A stretch of 64,000 nt of DNA, taken from assembly GCF_018812025.1 (NCBI RefSeq), contig NC_063045.1:61231839-61295838 (forward strand), in the 5' to 3' direction. The notes beneath the pieces are model-generated. The model ran no database searches, was not told the origin of the DNA, and saw only the letters and a list, made by a program, of their open reading frames with translations. Shown here in pieces: positions 41,874-54,982 of this stretch; position 1 is the first letter of the stretch; every line of letters starts with the position of its first letter. Origin of the DNA: Megalobrama amblycephala (Eukaryota; Chordata; Actinopteri; Cypriniformes; Xenocyprididae). The translations under genes and the position numbers were made by a program.

Positions 41874-44592
41874 GCAAAGGGAAGCATTACTTTACTATTG
41901 CTTAAATGTCTTGTTGACAAACTATTTAAATGTTAGAACATCACAACTAACAAATGTATATATATGTATATTCTTCCAGTAATGTAATTATGCTGTCATT
42001 TCTTCATAATACAAATCAAACTCGATTTTTATGAGTTATGAGGAAATAAGTATAAAAAAGTACTTTCTAACAGGATTTGGACTCAGAAAAAGGGGTTCTG
42101 ACTGAAAAATGTATTTTTCTGAAGTAATTTTTCAATTTAACTGTATAAAAATCATTCAGAAAATACATTTTTCTGTCAGAACCCCTTTTTCTGACGAGAT
42201 TTGGACTCAGAAAAAGGGGTTCTGACAGAAAAATGTATTTTTCTGAAGTAATTTTTCAATTTAACTGTATAAAAATCATTCAGAAAATACATTTTTCTGT
42301 CAGAACCCCTTTTTCTGACGAGATTTGGACTCAGAGAAGGGGTTCTGACAGAAAAAATGTATTTTCTGAATGATTTTTATACAGTTAAATTGAAAAATTA
42401 CTTCAGAAAAATACATTTTTCAGTCAAAACCCCTTCTCTGAGACCAAATCCTGTCAGAAAAAGATGTTCTAACAGAAAAAAACTATTTTTCTGAGGTAAT
42501 TTTTCAATTTAACTGTATAAAAATCATTCAATAAAAAACATTTGTCTGTCAGAACCCATTTTTCTGACAGGATTTGGACTCAGAGAAGGGGTTCTGACAG
42601 AAAAAATGTATTTTCTGAATGATTTTTATACAGTTAAATTGAAAAATTACTTCAGAAAAATACATTTTTCAGTCAGAACCCCTTCTCTGAGAACAAATCC
42701 TGTCAGAAAAAGAGGTTCTGACAGAAAAAAAACTATTTTTCTGAGGTAATTTTTCAATTTAACTGTATAAAAATCATTCAAAAAATACATTTTTCTGTCA
42801 GAACCCATTTTTCTGACAGGATTTGGACTCAGAGAAGGGGTTCTGACAGAAAAATGTATTTTCTGAATGATTTTTATACAGTTAAATTGAAAAATTACTT
42901 CAGAAAAATACATTTTTCAGTCAAAACCCCTTCTCTGAGACCAAATCCTGTCAGAAAAAGATGTTCTAACAGAAAAAAACTATTTTTCTGAGGTAATTTT
43001 TCAATTTAACTGTATAAAAATCATTCAATAAAAAACATTTGTCTGTCAGAACCCATTTTTCTGACAGGATTTGGACTCAGAGAAGGGGTTCTGACAGAAA
43101 AAATGTATTTTCTGAATGATTTTTATACAGTTAAATTGAAAAATTACTTCAGAAAAATACATTTTTCAGTCAGAACCCCTTCTCTGAGAACAAATCCTGT
43201 CAGAAAAATGGGTTCTGACAGAAAAAAACTATTTTTCTGAGGTAATTTTTCAATTTAACTGTATAAAAATCATTCAAAAAATACATTTGTCTGTCAGAAC
43301 CCATTTTTCTGACAGGATTTGGACTCAGAGAAGGGGTTCTGACAGAAAAAATGTATTTTCTGAATGATTTTTATACAGTTAAATTGAAAAATTACTTCAG
43401 AAAAATACATTTTTCAGTCAGAACCCCTTCTCTGAGAACAAATCCTGTCAGAAAAAGAGGTTCTGACAGAAAAAAACTATTTATCTGAGGTAATTTTTCA
43501 ATTTAACTGTATAAAAATCATTCAAAAAATACATTTTTCTGTCAGAACCCATTTTTCTGACAGGATTTGGACTCAGAGAAGGGGTTCTGACAGAAAAATG
43601 TATTTTCTGAATGATTTTTATACAGTTAAATTGAAAAATTACTTCAGAAAAATACATTTTTCAGTCAAAACCCCTTCTCTGAGACCAAATCCTGTCAGAA
43701 AAAGATGTTCTAACAGAAAAAAACTATTTTTCTGAGGTAATTTTTCAATTTAACTGTATAAAAATCATTCAAAAAATACATTTGTCTGTCAGAACCCATT
43801 TTTCTGACAGGATTTGGACTCAGAGAAGGGGTTCTGACAGAAAAAATGTATTTTCTGAATGATTTTTATGCAGTTAAATTGAAAAATTACTTCAGAAAAA
43901 TACATTTTTCAGTCAGAACCCCTTCTCTGAGTCCAAATCCTGTCAGAAAAATGGGTTCTGACAGAATAATTTATTTTTTGAATGATTTTTATACAGTTAA
44001 ATTGAAAAATTACTTCAGAAAAATACATTTTTCAGTCAGAACCCCTTTTTCTGGGTCCAAATCCTGTCAGAAAAATGGGTTCTGACAGAAAAATGTATTT
44101 TTTGAATGATTTTTATACAGTTAAATTGAAAAATTACCTCAGAAAAATACATTTTTCAGTCAGAACCCCTTTTTCTGGGTCCAAATCCTGTCAGAAAAAT
44201 GGGTTCTGACAGAAAAATGTATTTTTTGAATGATTTTTATACAGTTAAATTGAAAAATTACCTCAGAAAAATACATTTTTCAGTCAGAACCCCTTTTTCT
44301 GGGTTCAAATCCTGTCAGAAAAATGGGTTCTGACAGAAAAATGTATTTTCTGAATGATTTTTATACAGTTAAATTGAAAAATTACTTCAGAAAAATACAT
44401 TTTTCAGTCAGAACCCCTTTTTCTGAGTCCAAATCCTGTCAGAAAAATGGGTTCTGACAGAAAAATGTATTTTTTGAATGATTTTTATACAGTTAAATTG
44501 AAAAATTACCTCAGAAAAATAGTTTTTTTTCTGTCAGAACCTCTCAAAGCAAAGGGAAGCATTACTTTACTATTGCTTAAATGTCTTGTTGA
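41874..44592. repeat. 2.5-kb array of ~123-bp hairpin units in mixed orientation
   Basis: About 20 units, each holding the spacer GTAATTTTTCAATTTAACTG (forward) or its complement (reverse) between GGTTCTGACAGAAAAATGTA-type arms. Orientation along the array: F F R F R F R F R F R F R F R R R R R R. Unit junctions carry GACAGGATTTGGACTCAGA. The array is bounded by an identical 44-bp direct repeat at 41874-41917 and 44549-44592 (starting GCAAAGGGAAGCATTACTTT). Long open frames in it are products of the repeat. Confidence 0.88.
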
Positions 44593-45951
44593 AGAGAGGC
44601 AAGCTTTTCTGCCACCCACAACATCCTTGTAAATGCAGAGCACAAACTAACTCACATCTATAAAAATGGTTCTATAGGGTTCTTGACTCAATTTTAAAGA
44701 ATGCTTAATTCAAAAAGGTTCTATATAATGTCTTAATGATTGCATAATATTTTCATGTTTAATGGGTTATTTCAATTTTTTCTAATGATAAAGCATACTT
44801 ACGAGCTGCCTAATTCATAAAATAATTTAAAATTAAAAAAATAAATTGACTAAATCCATAAAATGATCCCATTATGGGAAAAGGTTCTATATGGAACCCT
44901 TTTAAGGTTCTAAAACATTTTCTTCTAAAAGTGTACAGTTTCCATTAACCACCATAAGTTATACAGTTCACTCATAAATGCATTTATCATTGATATGGCA
45001 GACTCATATCATGTCTAATCACTAGAGATGGTCTTCTGATGTTCACTGATGTATGTAATTTCAATGTACCTTCATCTGAGCATTCAATAGAAAAGCAATG
45101 AGTTGTTTCGAGAAACAGCATGCTGCTGTTTTCCAATAATCAATATGTGCCGATGACTTCTCTAAATGAATGGAGGATGATTACATGTTGCATCTGAACA
45201 AACGTCCTGAGTGACTGCATTGATTCTTTAGTCTACTGTGCACCTAAAATATCCTAATGATCAATCGTAGAGTACCTGTACACTCAGTACAGCCATGGAT
45301 GACAAACTATAGCAGCACTTCAATACTTATATTCAGCAAGGACAGATCGATTTTACGATTGTAGCACATGCGACTTGTCCTTGCCTGAGGGTGGATCACG
45401 GCAAAACGCGTCACTATCGCCAAAAAACACGGCGGCGTTTTGAGTAGCTTAGTGTAAAATAGACCTTCACCGCTGCCGTCTTGTTCTTCAACTGTTTATT
45501 TGAATGCAGACATTTTTATACAGACAACCAGAGAGATGCAGCTTCTGTGAGGGAAAAGAGAAAGAGAAGCAGGAGATCGATGGGGTCAGTAATGAACAGC
45601 GCAACGGCTTTAATTAACTTCACAAATCTGTCATTGACAGCTGCAACAAAAGCCTTCAGGATCTCAAACACGCGACAGCATCACACGCCAACCCTGGGCT
45701 GCGATTAAAACATTAGTGAACGATAGACGTTAAATCTTGGAGGACAGAATGACGTAGTAAGACGGTGCACTCATATTATTATGATGGGGAGAAAGTGCAA
45801 TGGGCAATATGGTGGAATAAGTCCCGCCTTCTGAATAAAAGAGCCAATCGCTGATTGGTAAACTAATATTAACGCTATTTGAGCATAAGAAACAACATGT
45901 ATAGGACAGTTCGTGTCAGATTTTGATGTTGATTTGAAATATGTTATTTAA
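44593..45951. other. Intergenic stretch with GGTTCT repeats
   Basis: 44660-44940 carries GGTTCTATA / TATGGAACC motifs in inverted arrangement, a small decayed MITE. 45360-45480 is somewhat CpG-rich. A 75-codon plus-strand frame at 45481-45708 resembles nothing I know. Confidence 0.35.
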
Positions 45952-46918
45952 AGGTGCCATCGAATGTTTTTTTTACAAGATGTAATATAAGTCTAAGGTG
46001 TCCCCTGAATGTGTCTGTGAAGTTTCAGCTCAAAATACCCCATAGATTTTTTTTTTAATTCATTTTTTTAACTGCCTATTTTGGGGCATAATTAGAAATG
46101 CACCGATTCAGGTTGCGGCTCCTTTAAATGCTCACGCTCCCCGCCCACGGAGCTCGCGCTTGCCTTAAACAGTGCATAAACAAAGTTTACACAGCTAATA
46201 TAACCCTCAAAATGGATCTTTACACAGTGTTCGTCATGCATACTGCATGCATGCGTCGGATTATGTGAGTATTGTATACTGTTATATTGTTTACATTGAT
46301 TCTGAATGAATTTGAGGCTGTGATCCGTGGCTAACGGCTAATGCTACACTGTTGGAGAGATTTATAAAGAATGAAGTTGTGTTTATGAATTATACAGACT
46401 GCAAGTGTTTAATAATGAAAATAACGACGGCTCTTGTCTCTGTGAATACAGTAAGAAACGATGGTAACTTTAACCACATTTAACAGTACATTAGCAACAT
46501 GCTAACGAAACATTTAGAAAGACAATTCACAAATATCACTAAAAATATCATGATATCATGGATCATATTATCGCTCCATCTGCCATTTTTCACTATTGTT
46601 CTTGCTTGCTTACCTAGTCTGATGATTCAGCTGTGCACAGATCCAGACGTTAATACTGGCTGCCCTTGTCTAATGCCTTGAACATGGGCTGGCATATGCA
46701 AATATTGGGGGCGTACATATTAATGATCCCGACTGTTACGTAACAGTCGGTGTTATGTTGAGATTCGCCTGTTCTTCGGAGGTCTTTTAAACAAATGAGA
46801 TTTGTTTAAGAAGGAGGAAACAATGGAGTTTGAGACTCACTGTATGTCATTTCTATGTACTGAACTCTTGTTATTCAACTATGCCAAGATAAATTCAATT
46901 TTTAATTCTAGGGCACCT
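45952..46918. mobile_element. TTAA element with AGGTGCC ends
   Basis: TTAA at 45948-45951 and 46919-46922 flanks AGGTGCCATCGAATG and ...CTAGGGCACCT. The interior shares TTTCAGCTCAAAATACCCCA with the 36542 family. Confidence 0.7.
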
Positions 46919-46922
46919 TTAA

Positions 46923-47260
46923 AGGGGACCTATTTTCCCCTTTCACAAGATGTAATATAAGTCTCTGGTGTCCCCTGAATGCGTCTGTAAGTTTCAGTTC
47001 AAAATACCCCACAGATCATGTTGTAAATGCCCATTTTTGAGTGGAAGGAAAAACATGCTGTTTTCGTGCATGTATCTTTAAATGCAAATGAGCTGCTGCT
47101 CCCCACCCCGCTTTCCAGAAGAGGGCGGAGCCTGTACGACTTGTTCCTCGAATACTCTGCCAAAAACTAATAAAACATCTGTTTGGTTTTGATTCTGTCG
47201 TGTGAGTTCTTCGTCATCGTTAAAGTTAATTATCTGCATGTTGTTTTAAAGACATATGAG
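46923..47260. mobile_element. Left part of a Kolobok-like element, abutting the previous one
   Basis: AGGGGACCTATTTTCCCCTT starts immediately after the TTAA shared with 45952-46918 and follows the 36542 family (ATGCAAATGAGCTGCTGCTC). The right end was not found. Confidence 0.55.
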
Positions 47261-47955
47261 TCTAAACTTATATATATTGTTTTCTGAGCGCAAACATCCG
47301 AAGCACACACACAGAAAGCTGTCTGTCAGCTTTAATGGAGATTAAAACCATTACCATTATAGGGTGGTTGTGTACACAGACTGCCGACACACATTTATGT
47401 TCAAACACCACATAAAAGTGAATTTTGCATAATTGGTCAGTTTTTGAGATTTCAGGATTCCCCCATTCAAGACTTTGTCTTGGATGCAAATGAAAATGTT
47501 ACTTAAGTTTGCATTCAAAGTGCCAGTTTTTACAGCTTTTTAACTGCAGCACAACATTTATTTACGATCGCAGTAAACAATTAGTCATGATCAACAAATG
47601 TTTTAATTAGACCTCCATTAGCTAAGGAGCAAATGTTAACGTAAACTGATGGGTCAGATACGTTACTGAACACTTTATCAGTAATAAATATGAACAAAAT
47701 CAGAATATTCTTGGTCAATTGGAGTGTCACTCACATGAGATCCACCAATAGCAATCCACAACCATCCAATCAATTCCCCACAGACAAAATCAAGCCCCGC
47801 CCTACATTTGTTCTTGTTTGAGAAGCGTTTCACATATATGTCACAATAGGGAAGAAAAGACGAGCGCCACTTCCCGACTTTAAAGTACTGTTTGCATGGT
47901 AATGCAATGTCCAATTTCAAAATGGTTTTCAGAGGATGAATTTTGAGTGTTTAAG
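47261..47955. other. Intergenic stretch with a repeat pair
   Basis: 47720-47900 closely matches 26570-26800 (shared CCAATCAATTCCCCACAGAC). The open frames on these stretches are repeat-derived. Confidence 0.45.
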
Positions 47956-47963
47956 CTTTCGAA

Positions 47964-48321
47964 TAGGGCTGTGAAACGATTAATCGTGATTAATCATGAT
48001 TAATCGCATACAAAATAAAAGTTTGCATAATATATGTGTGAGTAATGTGTGTAAATAATATGTATATATAAATACACACAAATTAATGTATATATTTAAG
48101 AGAAATATGTTATGTACAAAAAAAATGTATTTATATATAATATAAATTATATAAAAATATAAATAAATACATATACTTGTAAATATTTCTCAAATATATA
48201 CATGGATGTGTTTGTATTTATATATACATAATAATTACACACAATACACCCACATATATTAGGCAAACTCAAACTTTTATTTTGTATGCGATTAATCGTG
48301 ATTAATCGTTTGACAGCCCTA
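47964..48321. mobile_element. hAT MITE with perfect 8-bp TSD
   Basis: Starts TAGGGCTGTGAAACGATTAA and ends TTAATCGTTTGACAGCCCTA. The octamer CTTTCGAA at 47956-47963 and 48322-48329 is an exact target duplication. The arms continue inward through GCATACAAAATAAAAGTTTG. Confidence 0.85.
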
Positions 48322-48329
48322 CTTTCGAA

Positions 48330-49736
48330 TGATGATTTAGGATGATTTAGGGAAAAAAGAGACACAAAGACAGTTGACAGGTTAATGGTTGTTGTATCCA
48401 GAAGGGTCACAGAGCGTCAGTCGTCCCTGCGGCATCGTTCACCAGTCTACACTCATAATCACACACTTCTTAATGGCTCCTAATTAAGTCCCGAATCGTT
48501 CTCGGGCACAGACAGGCCATCAGTGTGTTTGCACAGGCCTGATTCAGGCTCTGCTGACAGATTGCCTGGAGACGGATGTGACACGCTGGCATTTCTCTGT
48601 CACTTCACCCCGAGACGCCACACAAGATTCAAATGCGTCAAGAAACTCTTATATAATGAAAAAAAAAGATAAACTCTGACATCTAAAAGTCCTATAAAGC
48701 CCTTTTAAAGAGTTTTGATCAGTGTTTTAGCACATAGTTAGCCATATTTGTACTTTTCATGCTGAAATTTGGCCCAGGCGCCTCTTGAAAAAAGAGATTT
48801 AATTATCTGACACCCATTTTTATTACTTTGTTTATTAATTAATTTACAAAACCATTACATAATGCATTGCATATGCAGGGATTTAATATACCTGTACTAT
48901 GATGAACATGTCGTAAATTTCAAAATGGCATGTTTATGGATGTATAAACCATAAAATCAAAATGTACATGAAAAAAAATGGTACATGCATTTTAAACTAG
49001 ATTTTTTTTTAATCATATTAAAGACGTTTACGCTTATTTCACATTTATTTGACCAAAAATACAGTAAAAATTGTGAAATATTATTAAAATACAAAATAGC
49101 AGTTTTCTATGTGAATATATTGTAAAATGTAATTTATTTCTGTGATCAAAGCTGTATTTTCAGCATCATTACTCCAGTCTTCAGTGTCACATGATCCTTC
49201 AGAAATCATTCTAAAATTATGATTTACATTTTTGATAAGTTACCAATGTCAACCTATTGCAAAAGAATTTGCAATGCCAGTCACAGCCACTAGATGGTAA
49301 TGTTTGCCAAATAATTGAATCAATGAACTAAAATACTACAGTACAGGCCTAGACTAGACAAGACTGATCTCAGCAGTGTGTGAATCTTCTGTATGAAGTG
49401 CTTTATATATCATGTAGTGTACAGTATCTCCAGTCCAGTACGCTAGTTCATTCCTCTGAATCACAGTAACTTGAGTCACTGAGCCTGCAGAGGGTGAGAG
49501 GTCAGAGGTCACAGCACGCACATAACTCACCTACATCAGCCCCGCTGAGGGCTTGAACCCGAGGCCACGGCCGCATGCCAATCACCTGCCCGCTGACTGA
49601 CAGACACGTAAACTGTGGAAACCATGGTTGATCTTGTCGCCTTAACCAACCAGTAAACCACCGGTGTAGAGCGGCATACTGAAGTACGAGTCATCTTAGT
49701 GTACAGAAAAAACAAAATTACAATTTTATATATATA
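48330..49736. other. Intergenic stretch with one arm-like repeat
   Basis: 49040-49240 matches an arm of the palindrome at 49737-50665 (AGCATCATTACTCCAGTCTT). Nothing coding. Confidence 0.4.
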
Positions 49737-50665
49737 CAGTACAGTCCAAAAGTTTGGAACCACTAAGATTTTTAATGTTTTTAAAAGAAGTTTCATCTGC
49801 TCACCAAGGCTACATTTATTTAATTAAAAATACAGTAAAAAACAGTAATATTGTGAAATATTATTACAATTTAAAATAACTGTGTACTATTTAAATATAT
49901 TTGACAAAGTAATTTATTCCTGTGATGCAAAGCTGAATTTTCAGCATCATTACTCCAGTCTTCAGTGTCACATGATCCTTCAGAAATCATTCTAATATGC
50001 TGATCTGCTGCTCAAGAAACATTTAATGTGTACAATTGTACAAAATATTTGTGTACAATATTTTTTTTCAGGATTATTTGATGAATAGAAAGTTCAAAAG
50101 AACAGTGTATATCTGAAATCTAATCTTTTGTAACATTATAAATGTCTTTACTGCCACTTTTGATTGATTTAATGCATCCTTGCTGAATAAAAGTATTCAT
50201 TTCTTTAATTTCTTTTCAAAAAAATAAAAATAAAAATTCTTACTGACCCCAAACTTTTGAACGGTAGTGTATAATGCTACAGAAGCTTTGTATTTCAGAT
50301 AAATGCTGTTCTTTTGAACTTTCTATTCATCAAGGAATCCTGAAAAAAAAACTGTTTTCAACATTGAAAATAATCATAAATGTTTCTTGAGCAGCAGATC
50401 AGCATATTAGAATGATTTCTGAAGGATCATGTGACACTGAAGACTGGAGCAACGATGCTGAAAATTCAGCTTTGCATCACAGGAATAAATTACTTTGTCA
50501 AATATATTTAAATAGTACACAATTATTTTAAATTGTAATAATATTTCACAATATTACTGTTTTTTACTGTATTTTAAATTAAATAAATGTAGCCTTGGTG
50601 AGCAGAAGAAACTTCTTTTAAAAACATTAAAAATCTTAGTGGTTCCAAACTTTTGGACTGTACTG
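49737..50665. mobile_element. Tc1/mariner-like palindromic MITE
   Basis: Ends CAGTACAGTCCAAAAGTTTG and its complement, flanked by TA on both sides. The arms pair for about 300 bp with a few mismatches around a ~310-bp centre, which includes ACCCCAAACTTTTGAACGGT. TA target and end sequence fit Tc1/mariner; no transposase frame. Confidence 0.8.
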
Positions 50666-50749
50666 TATATATATTGGATGTAATTGAAAGGCAGATGCTG
50701 AATTAAAAATGCAAATGTAATAAAGTCATGTGATAAAAAATACCATATA

Positions 50750-51045
50750 CTCTGGAAAGATTTGTTGGCTGCCGGTCTTTAATAATGTTCTCAAAACTTT
50801 AGCACAAAAACATTATTTATAGATCATTCACTTAACTTTTTTCTGAAACATTTTAGTTTATCTTAAATATTTTAAATGTTACTACTTGTTTTAGAATGTT
50901 CAGAGAACATTCAAAAGTATCTTCTATAATGTTTGTAAAATGATCAAATGGAATGTTCAAAAACTGGAGGGAACATAACGTTTTGACAACTTAATGGGAA
51001 CGTTAACAAAATGTTCTTAGAACACATGTTTTTTAGCTGGGTCTG
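50750..51045. repeat. Fragment of the TTAGCTGG MITE family
   Basis: Relative of 34490-34885; shares AATGGGAACGTTA and ends TTTTTTAGCTGG. Confidence 0.5.
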
Positions 51046-51549
51046 AATCTGCAGTAGAAAACACTCTTACACTTGAATGTGCCGCACTACAGACGAACCA
51101 TCTGTGTTTATCTTTTCTAATGCCTGAGCTCATGCTTTACACACGTCATTAGAAATACAGTCCAAATACCTATTTATCCCGAACTAATTACTGTAAAGTA
51201 GTGAACCAGAACAGAACAAAGACTACAGTTCCTCAAAATATGTTTCAGGAAAAAAGAACAAACGCTGCCGGAGAGAAACCTGATACTGAGGCCAAAGAGA
51301 AATCTATTTTAGGAATTAAAATAAACAACAAAATAAATGCAGATGTCACAAAAACACATGTGCCAGATTCATAATCATGTTCCCATGTATAAATGCAAGC
51401 ATAACAAAGGAGAGCATTCAAATATTATTAACTTATTAGATTTTAAAAGACCCAGGATTGGTTTCATTGTCACATTCTGAACTCTTTACAATTATAATTG
51501 TGCAACCAATTAAAAAGTACAGCAAGTTCATGTGTTTAGAGAAAGACAC
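51046..51549. other. Intergenic stretch, nothing recognised
   Basis: No open frame or repeat identified. Confidence 0.3.
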
Positions 51550-52323
51550 TGGTGTCTCCAGAATGTGTCTGTGAAGTTTCAGCTCAAAATCCCCCACAGA
51601 TCATTTATTATAGCTTGTCAAATTCGCCCCTATTTGGGTGTGAGCAAAAACACACAGTTTTTGTGTGTGTCCCTTTAAATGCAAATGAGCTGCTGCTCCC
51701 GCCCCCTTTCCAGAAGAGGGCGGAGCTTTAACAGCTCAACAACAACAAAGCTGGAGAATCTCACGCAGCCAAAATGACGAAAGTGTTCAGCCTTACATTG
51801 TTCAAACCGGAGTCGACACTGATGGAGAGACTCAGGAGGAAGTTACAACTTTTAGATGTTTCTGAATGGTTAGTGGAGAAATGTATGTAGTTGCTGTGGA
51901 GTTGATTCAACTCATCCACTAGCATGTGCCGTCATGTTCATCTTTTGTGTTGAATTGACCCTTGTTTGTGAAGCAGTCCGGCGTAAAATGACGGCATGAC
52001 AACAACACTCTACTACAACAACTCTTCCTCTTCTCTAAAGCAGCCCAACATGGCCCCGCCCACTTTGTTGTATGTTCTCTGGGGCGGGGTTTATGTAAAT
52101 TTTAGGGTTTGTGATGTCACTAACCCGGGAAGAAGCTCATTGTAGACCCTACCAGCCGTTTGTTGTAGTCCTTAAACAGTGATTTCTGTAACAGAAAATA
52201 TCTCCCTTTGCATTGAACTTTGAGCGTCGTAACTTTGCAGATGTTGTTTATGATCAAACAGCAACATTACACACTAACTAAAGTTAAAAGTGCCTAAAAG
52301 TGAAATCATAATCAAGGACCCCT
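51550..52323. mobile_element. TTAA element (Kolobok-like family), copy 2, left-truncated
   Basis: Closely similar to 36542-37339 from CTGGTGTCT onward, with the same ATGACGAAAGTGTTCAGCC frame. The right end CAAGGACCCCT is followed by TTAA at 52324-52327. The left terminus is missing. Confidence 0.7.
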
Positions 52324-53590
52324 TTAAATTTAAAGCAACCAGGACTGTGGCTGTGTTCTAAAACCTAGTGAGCTCCAGTGGCCTCCCTGAACCACACACG
52401 CAAAATAATAATCATATAAATTATTTAAATGTATATTTGTATGATGTAATATATTAGAAAATCATCTGTGGAAAATATTTTTTTTTCATAATCACCATAT
52501 GTCAGCTGAGGGGCAATCGAGAAATCGCCCAAAGGAGGCGGGTCTTTGTAGAATTTAGTCAAATACCTATTCAATATAGAAATATATTCAAGATGTGACA
52601 TAAAATTTAGCCAATCAGCGTCCTCAATTCTTATCTGCAATGGGCGATTTTTTTGTCGCCCCCAAACTGCTGAAATGAGGGCTTGGCCAGTAGTGGCGCG
52701 ATTCAATGCATTCTCTTTGGGTTCCGGGAGGGCTCGCACTAACGTGCTTTCGTCATCATACGTAACCTTAACTTGTGCTGCGATTGGTGGACACAAACAT
52801 ACTTCTATTAATATATTTTTTTATGCTGAAGTGACATCCAGTAATTTCCTCAGTGCATTATTTACACTTCACAGATATATTCTCCATCTGCAAATGTTAG
52901 AAAGTCGAGAAAATATTTCCATTTTGCAGTCAGTCGTGGACGAGCCTTCAGCAAGCACAAACTTTCGTGAACGAGCGCCGCCGCGCGCATGCGCGCCAAA
53001 CAGACGGAGTTCAATATGAGTAAAACACATTTTGCTAAAAATATTTGTAGTTGAAAATTCGTTTTTGTTGGCGAACATAATTATGCCATATGTGGTATCG
53101 AAAATACAACTAAGTGTATTTGTACGATAGCAGTAACTGTGTAAAGTCACTGTTGTAGGGTATTTAAATAGACTGTTTAGTGTATTTAACTTCTGCTTTA
53201 AAAAACATTTTGTTTTTAGATTGTAAAGTTACAATTTTAGAATATAGCCTAGGCCTAATGTGATTTGATCCCTTTTTTGCACATAATATAGCATGTACTA
53301 CACAGTTACATTCATGTTTGTTTTTATAGCCTTCAATATGAACATTGTTTCTAGGACAATATTGGGCAGGATGTAATTTTTTTTTTTTAATTAAATACAG
53401 AATTTTTTTTTTAGATCCCAGCCCTATGGCATGCTTTAAATAATGAATTTTCCATGTTTTAGATAAGCGGTAATGATACATTATTATATCACTTGTTAAA
53501 TGATTATTTAACAATTAGCCTATTCATTCCTGCATTTCTAAAACAAAAAATGTTTGCGCCCCACCAAAAATTTTTTGCACCAGCCGCCAC
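52324..53590. mobile_element. Possible hAT-like element with CpG-rich promoter patch
   Basis: CAGTAGTGGCG near 52690 and CGCCACTG near 53592 could be decayed inverted ends. The interior has a 123-codon minus-strand frame (52425-52796) and a CpG-rich spot. No recognised transposase, and assignment is weak. Confidence 0.35.
52974..53000. promoter_or_regulatory. NRF1-like site in a CpG patch
   Basis: GCGCGCATGCGCGCC contains the palindromic NRF1 core GCGCATGCGC in otherwise AT-rich DNA. A short ATG frame (MSKTHFAKNICS) starts 20 bp to the right on the plus strand. Confidence 0.3.
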
Positions 53591-54042
53591 TGGTGAGCTC
53601 CCTATATAGGCTGCATTTTAAGGCAGCATTTTAAGGCATCATAAATGTGCTCCTGACACAAAGGTGTTCCAAAATTCTATATTTATTCTGCCTTCAAAGG
53701 GTAACATGACATGCACATTTAGCATAAAAGACAATCCCAAAATGCATTATGACAAACTCCGTGAAAAAGTAACAAGTAAATACTATTAAAAAGCAGGTCA
53801 ATCAAAATAAAATATTATTTTATATTTATTAAAATAAATATATATATATTAGTCCGCGTTAACACATGCAATTATTTTTTTGTCTAAAGTGTTAAAAGTA
53901 TTTAACGCAATTAACACAGCATCCGTTTTTTCCCATCATAATTTGACTAGTGTTACATTATGATCACACTCTTATTCACACAAATGCTTTTAAACCATTA
54001 CAAGCGGCACAAGACAAACGAGAATGCGCTGTCTGTGATATC

Positions 54043-54250
54043 GAAGGCCAAAAGGTTCAAAAATCATGTGTATTTTAACATGTCAACAACACGTAAAATA
54101 TGTGTATTTCATGTGTTTCATTTCATGTTTATGCGTGAAAAATCAGCACATTAAATATGCATATTCAACACATATTATATGCGTGAAATACACATATTTT
54201 ATGTGTTGTTGACGTGTTAAAATTCACGTTTTTGAACCTTTTGGCCTTCC
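54043..54250. repeat. 208-bp hairpin with ~70-bp arms
   Basis: The left arm GAAGGCCAAAAGGTTCAAAA is mirrored by the right arm ending CTTTTGGCCTTC. The arms include AACATGTCAACAACACGTAA and its near complement. Centre about 60 bp. Confidence 0.8.
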
Positions 54251-54714
54251 ATACTGTGAATGACATTCTGTGACACACACATGACTCAACCAGTATCGAG
54301 TCTCTTTTGCACTTAAACAAACAAAAACGTAAAAAATGATGCCAAAATGTCCGTTTTGTCGAGTATCCTCATAAAAGCAGTCTTAAATGAGTTAAATAAT
54401 GTCTTAAATGAACTTAAAGAGTTGCGAGAAAATGAGATCCGCGTCATGTTCGGCAGCGGCAGCTCTTAAAGTCACAGCAGCCTAATTAACCAGTTGCTTT
54501 GATGTCTGTCATTAATGTTAATAATCAAAGAACAAAAGTAACAGAGAAAATTGAATATGTAAATATATATATTTTACAGTGTATGAAGTTTGATTTGCAA
54601 CAACATTGGTTTGAAAAGTGCATTTAATCCACAATCAATATCAAGTTAAACATACATTGAAATAATGACATAGGGAAGCAACATCACAATAGAAGAGAAT
54701 GTTTATGTAAGAAC
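54251..54714. other. Intergenic stretch, nothing recognised
   Basis: No supported feature. Confidence 0.3.
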
Positions 54715-54982
54715 TAGGGGTGTAAATTGGACGTTTCGATGCAATATGATCTGATATCGATTCTCTTATTAGCCCTTGATATGCTGATATTCTTATTTTT
54801 ATTAACTCACAAATGCAACCAAAAATATATAACTTGAACTTTTAATTGAACTCTCTGAAAATTGCACATGCTTTATCTCAGCTGAGGCAAAAAAAAAAAT
54901 ACACTTTAGTTTTTTAAATAATAAAAATAAATCATTCCATTGATATTGTTAGTCATTTGATGGATGTTTTGTCACACCCCTA
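54715..54982. mobile_element. Small hAT-like MITE
   Basis: Ends TAGGGGTGT and ACACCCCTA; flanking octamers GTAAGAAC (54707-54714) and GTTAGAAC (54983-54990) differ at one base. Confidence 0.75.

Noticed and set aside
42647..44632. Open frames with a repeated FLNDFYTVKLKNY segment
   Set aside because: They track the ~123-bp hairpin array and flip strand with the unit orientation; not a gene.
52425..52796. 123-codon minus-strand frame as a gene
   Set aside because: No family resemblance, overlaps transposon-like sequence, and has no splice partner.
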